Assembly: GCF_019457885.1 (NCBI RefSeq)
Contig: NZ_JAHZST010000001.1
Span: forward strand, 248,001-312,000
Length of the DNA: 64,000 nucleotides
Origin: Shewanella nanhaiensis
GTDB lineage: Bacteria > Pseudomonadota > Gammaproteobacteria > Enterobacterales > Shewanellaceae
Reading direction: 5' to 3'
The first letter of the stretch is position 1. Each line of letters starts with the position of its first letter. Of this stretch, positions 63,197 to 64,000 are shown in pieces. The position numbers and the translations under genes were made by a program. The notes beneath the pieces are model-generated. The model made no database searches, was not told where the DNA came from, and saw only the letters and a program-made list of their open reading frames with translations.

Positions 63197-64000
63197 CTAT
63201 ATTAACGTCAGCTGATTTGAGTTCATGCTAGAGAAACTTTCTCCCAAAATAGTAAGAATGGGATCAGCTATCGGCCCCAATTGCCGCTCAATATAGTATT
63301 GATAGTCAATATTGGATTTTCTGTACTCCACAGGTTCAGCACCATTGACTGTCATTAAATAATCAATTTGTGTCCCTCTCTTAGATAGGCTCGAATTACC
63401 AGATAACTCATATTGGATCTGCGCCGCTTTAACATGTGGTGAAGATTTGGCCTTGTAATCACTAATATCTCTGCGAAGTTTCTTTGAAAATATAAGCTCT
63501 GAATCAAGCTTTCCTGACTGTAGCTCCTCTACGATACTTTGCAAAAACAACTTCACATCCTGCTTGGAGAAGAGGCGATAATACAGTGACTCTTGAACTC
63601 GCCTTGCAAGTGGACTCCAATCACTTCGCACCTGCTCCATCCCTTTAAATACTAATTTCAGCTCACCACTTTGCTGAGTGTAGGCACCAACATAACGTTT
63701 CTTAGACCCCTCAGTTGATCCTCTTAATGTGGGCATAAAAAACTGTTCATAATGGGACTCATATTCAAGCTCCAAGAAACACTCAATATTCATTGAGCTT
63801 GATAATCTTTCCTGCCAGTGAGTGTTCACCATCTCTACCAAGCCTTTAGCAGCCGTATCAGCATCGACCTCAAGCGGATCATTTCCCAACCAGACAAAGG
63901 TGGAGTCAGTATCACCATAGATAACCTTATACCCACACTCCTCAATCCAAACCTTAGTTTGTTTCATGATCTCATGGCCCCTTAATGTAATGGAGCTTGC
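63197..64000 (-). CDS. polB: DNA polymerase II, C-terminal part (5' end outside window)
   Basis: This is the C-terminal 267 residues of a family B DNA polymerase, the SOS-inducible Pol II that restarts stalled forks and carries out translesion synthesis. The motif C signature VIYGDTDSTFVWL with the two catalytic aspartates is intact. The thumb region follows, with GSKKRYVGAY (the family's KKRY motif) and, further on, the DYQYYIERQLGPIADPIL segment seen in Pol II. The reading frame continues beyond the right edge without a stop. Only the 3' end is visible, so the palm motif A and exonuclease domains cannot be checked. Confidence 0.93.
   Translation of the reverse strand, partial: ASSITLRGHEIMKQTKVWIEECGYKVIYGDTDSTFVWLGNDPLEVDADTAAKGLVEMVNTHWQERLSSSMNIECFLELEYESHYEQFFMPTLRGSTEGSKKRYVGAYTQQSGELKLVFKGMEQVRSDWSPLARRVQESLYYRLFSKQDVKLFLQSIVEELQSGKLDSELIFSKKLRRDISDYKAKSSPHVKAAQIQYELSGNSSLSKRGTQIDYLMTVNGAEPVEYRKSNIDYQYYIERQLGPIADPILTILGESFSSMNSNQLTLI

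Noticed and set aside
1-64000. CRISPR arrays, tRNA or rRNA genes, prophage, integron or replication origin
   Set aside because: No regularly spaced repeats, no tRNA- or rRNA-like stretches, no phage structural genes, integrase or DnaA-box cluster were seen on reading through the window.

Overview
The window is a chromosomal segment of a marine gammaproteobacterium, almost certainly Shewanella. The gene content and order support this: fadI next to a MoxR/Bat operon, an ECF sigma factor with a DUF3379 partner, putP and fadL; a TonB2-type operon with TtpC and DUF3450; TonB-dependent receptors starting MYKNS; and moderately AT-rich DNA with many short hairpin terminators. This assignment is by recognition of families and gene order, not by a database search. 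No rRNA, tRNA, CRISPR array, prophage or complete insertion sequence was seen.

Left part (1-15,000). A truncated fadI points out of the window behind FadR- and PsrA-like sites. It is followed by a co-directional operon of moxR, DUF58, DUF4381 and von Willebrand (Bat) genes ending in batD. Next come an ECF sigma factor overlapping a membrane-anchored DUF3379 gene, a proline/sodium symporter, fadL behind a second FadR-like site, and small genes (VOC protein, SIMPL protein, periplasmic rhodanese).

Middle-left (15,000-38,000). A secreted subtilase with PA, PPC and P domains is followed by a VF530 gene. Then comes a divergent pair: a small protein matching only the accessory beta domain of malate synthase G, and a RamB/ScfR-type regulator. 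Housekeeping genes follow: ribA, yibL, class III ribonucleotide reductase nrdD/nrdG with paired NrdR boxes, an orphan response regulator, a patatin-like RssA, a DEAD-box helicase, small conserved proteins, MepM endopeptidase and sbcDC. A MITE-like inverted-repeat element of about 267 bp lies upstream of avtA.

Middle-right (38,000-48,400). avtA, a CHMI-like isomerase, a TSUP permease divergent from a LysR regulator, a NERD-domain protein with two degenerate kinase-like regions, rraB, a ybcJ-like S4 protein, a GNAT, a parvulin, a DUF885 lipoprotein and a small degenerate GGDEF protein.

Right part (48,400-64,000), all on the minus strand. A six-gene TonB2 energy-transduction operon (DUF3450, ttpC, exbB, exbD, tonB, TPR protein), two tandem paralogous mini-lipoproteins, two large TonB-dependent receptors sharing a near-identical leader, a general porin, and the C-terminal part of DNA polymerase II. 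The TonB2 operon would supply energy to receptors such as the two beside it.

The most unusual items are the stand-alone malate synthase G beta domain divergent from its probable regulator, the NERD/tandem-pseudokinase protein, the duplicated lipoproteins beside the TonB2 operon, and the inverted-repeat element at 37,696-37,962.
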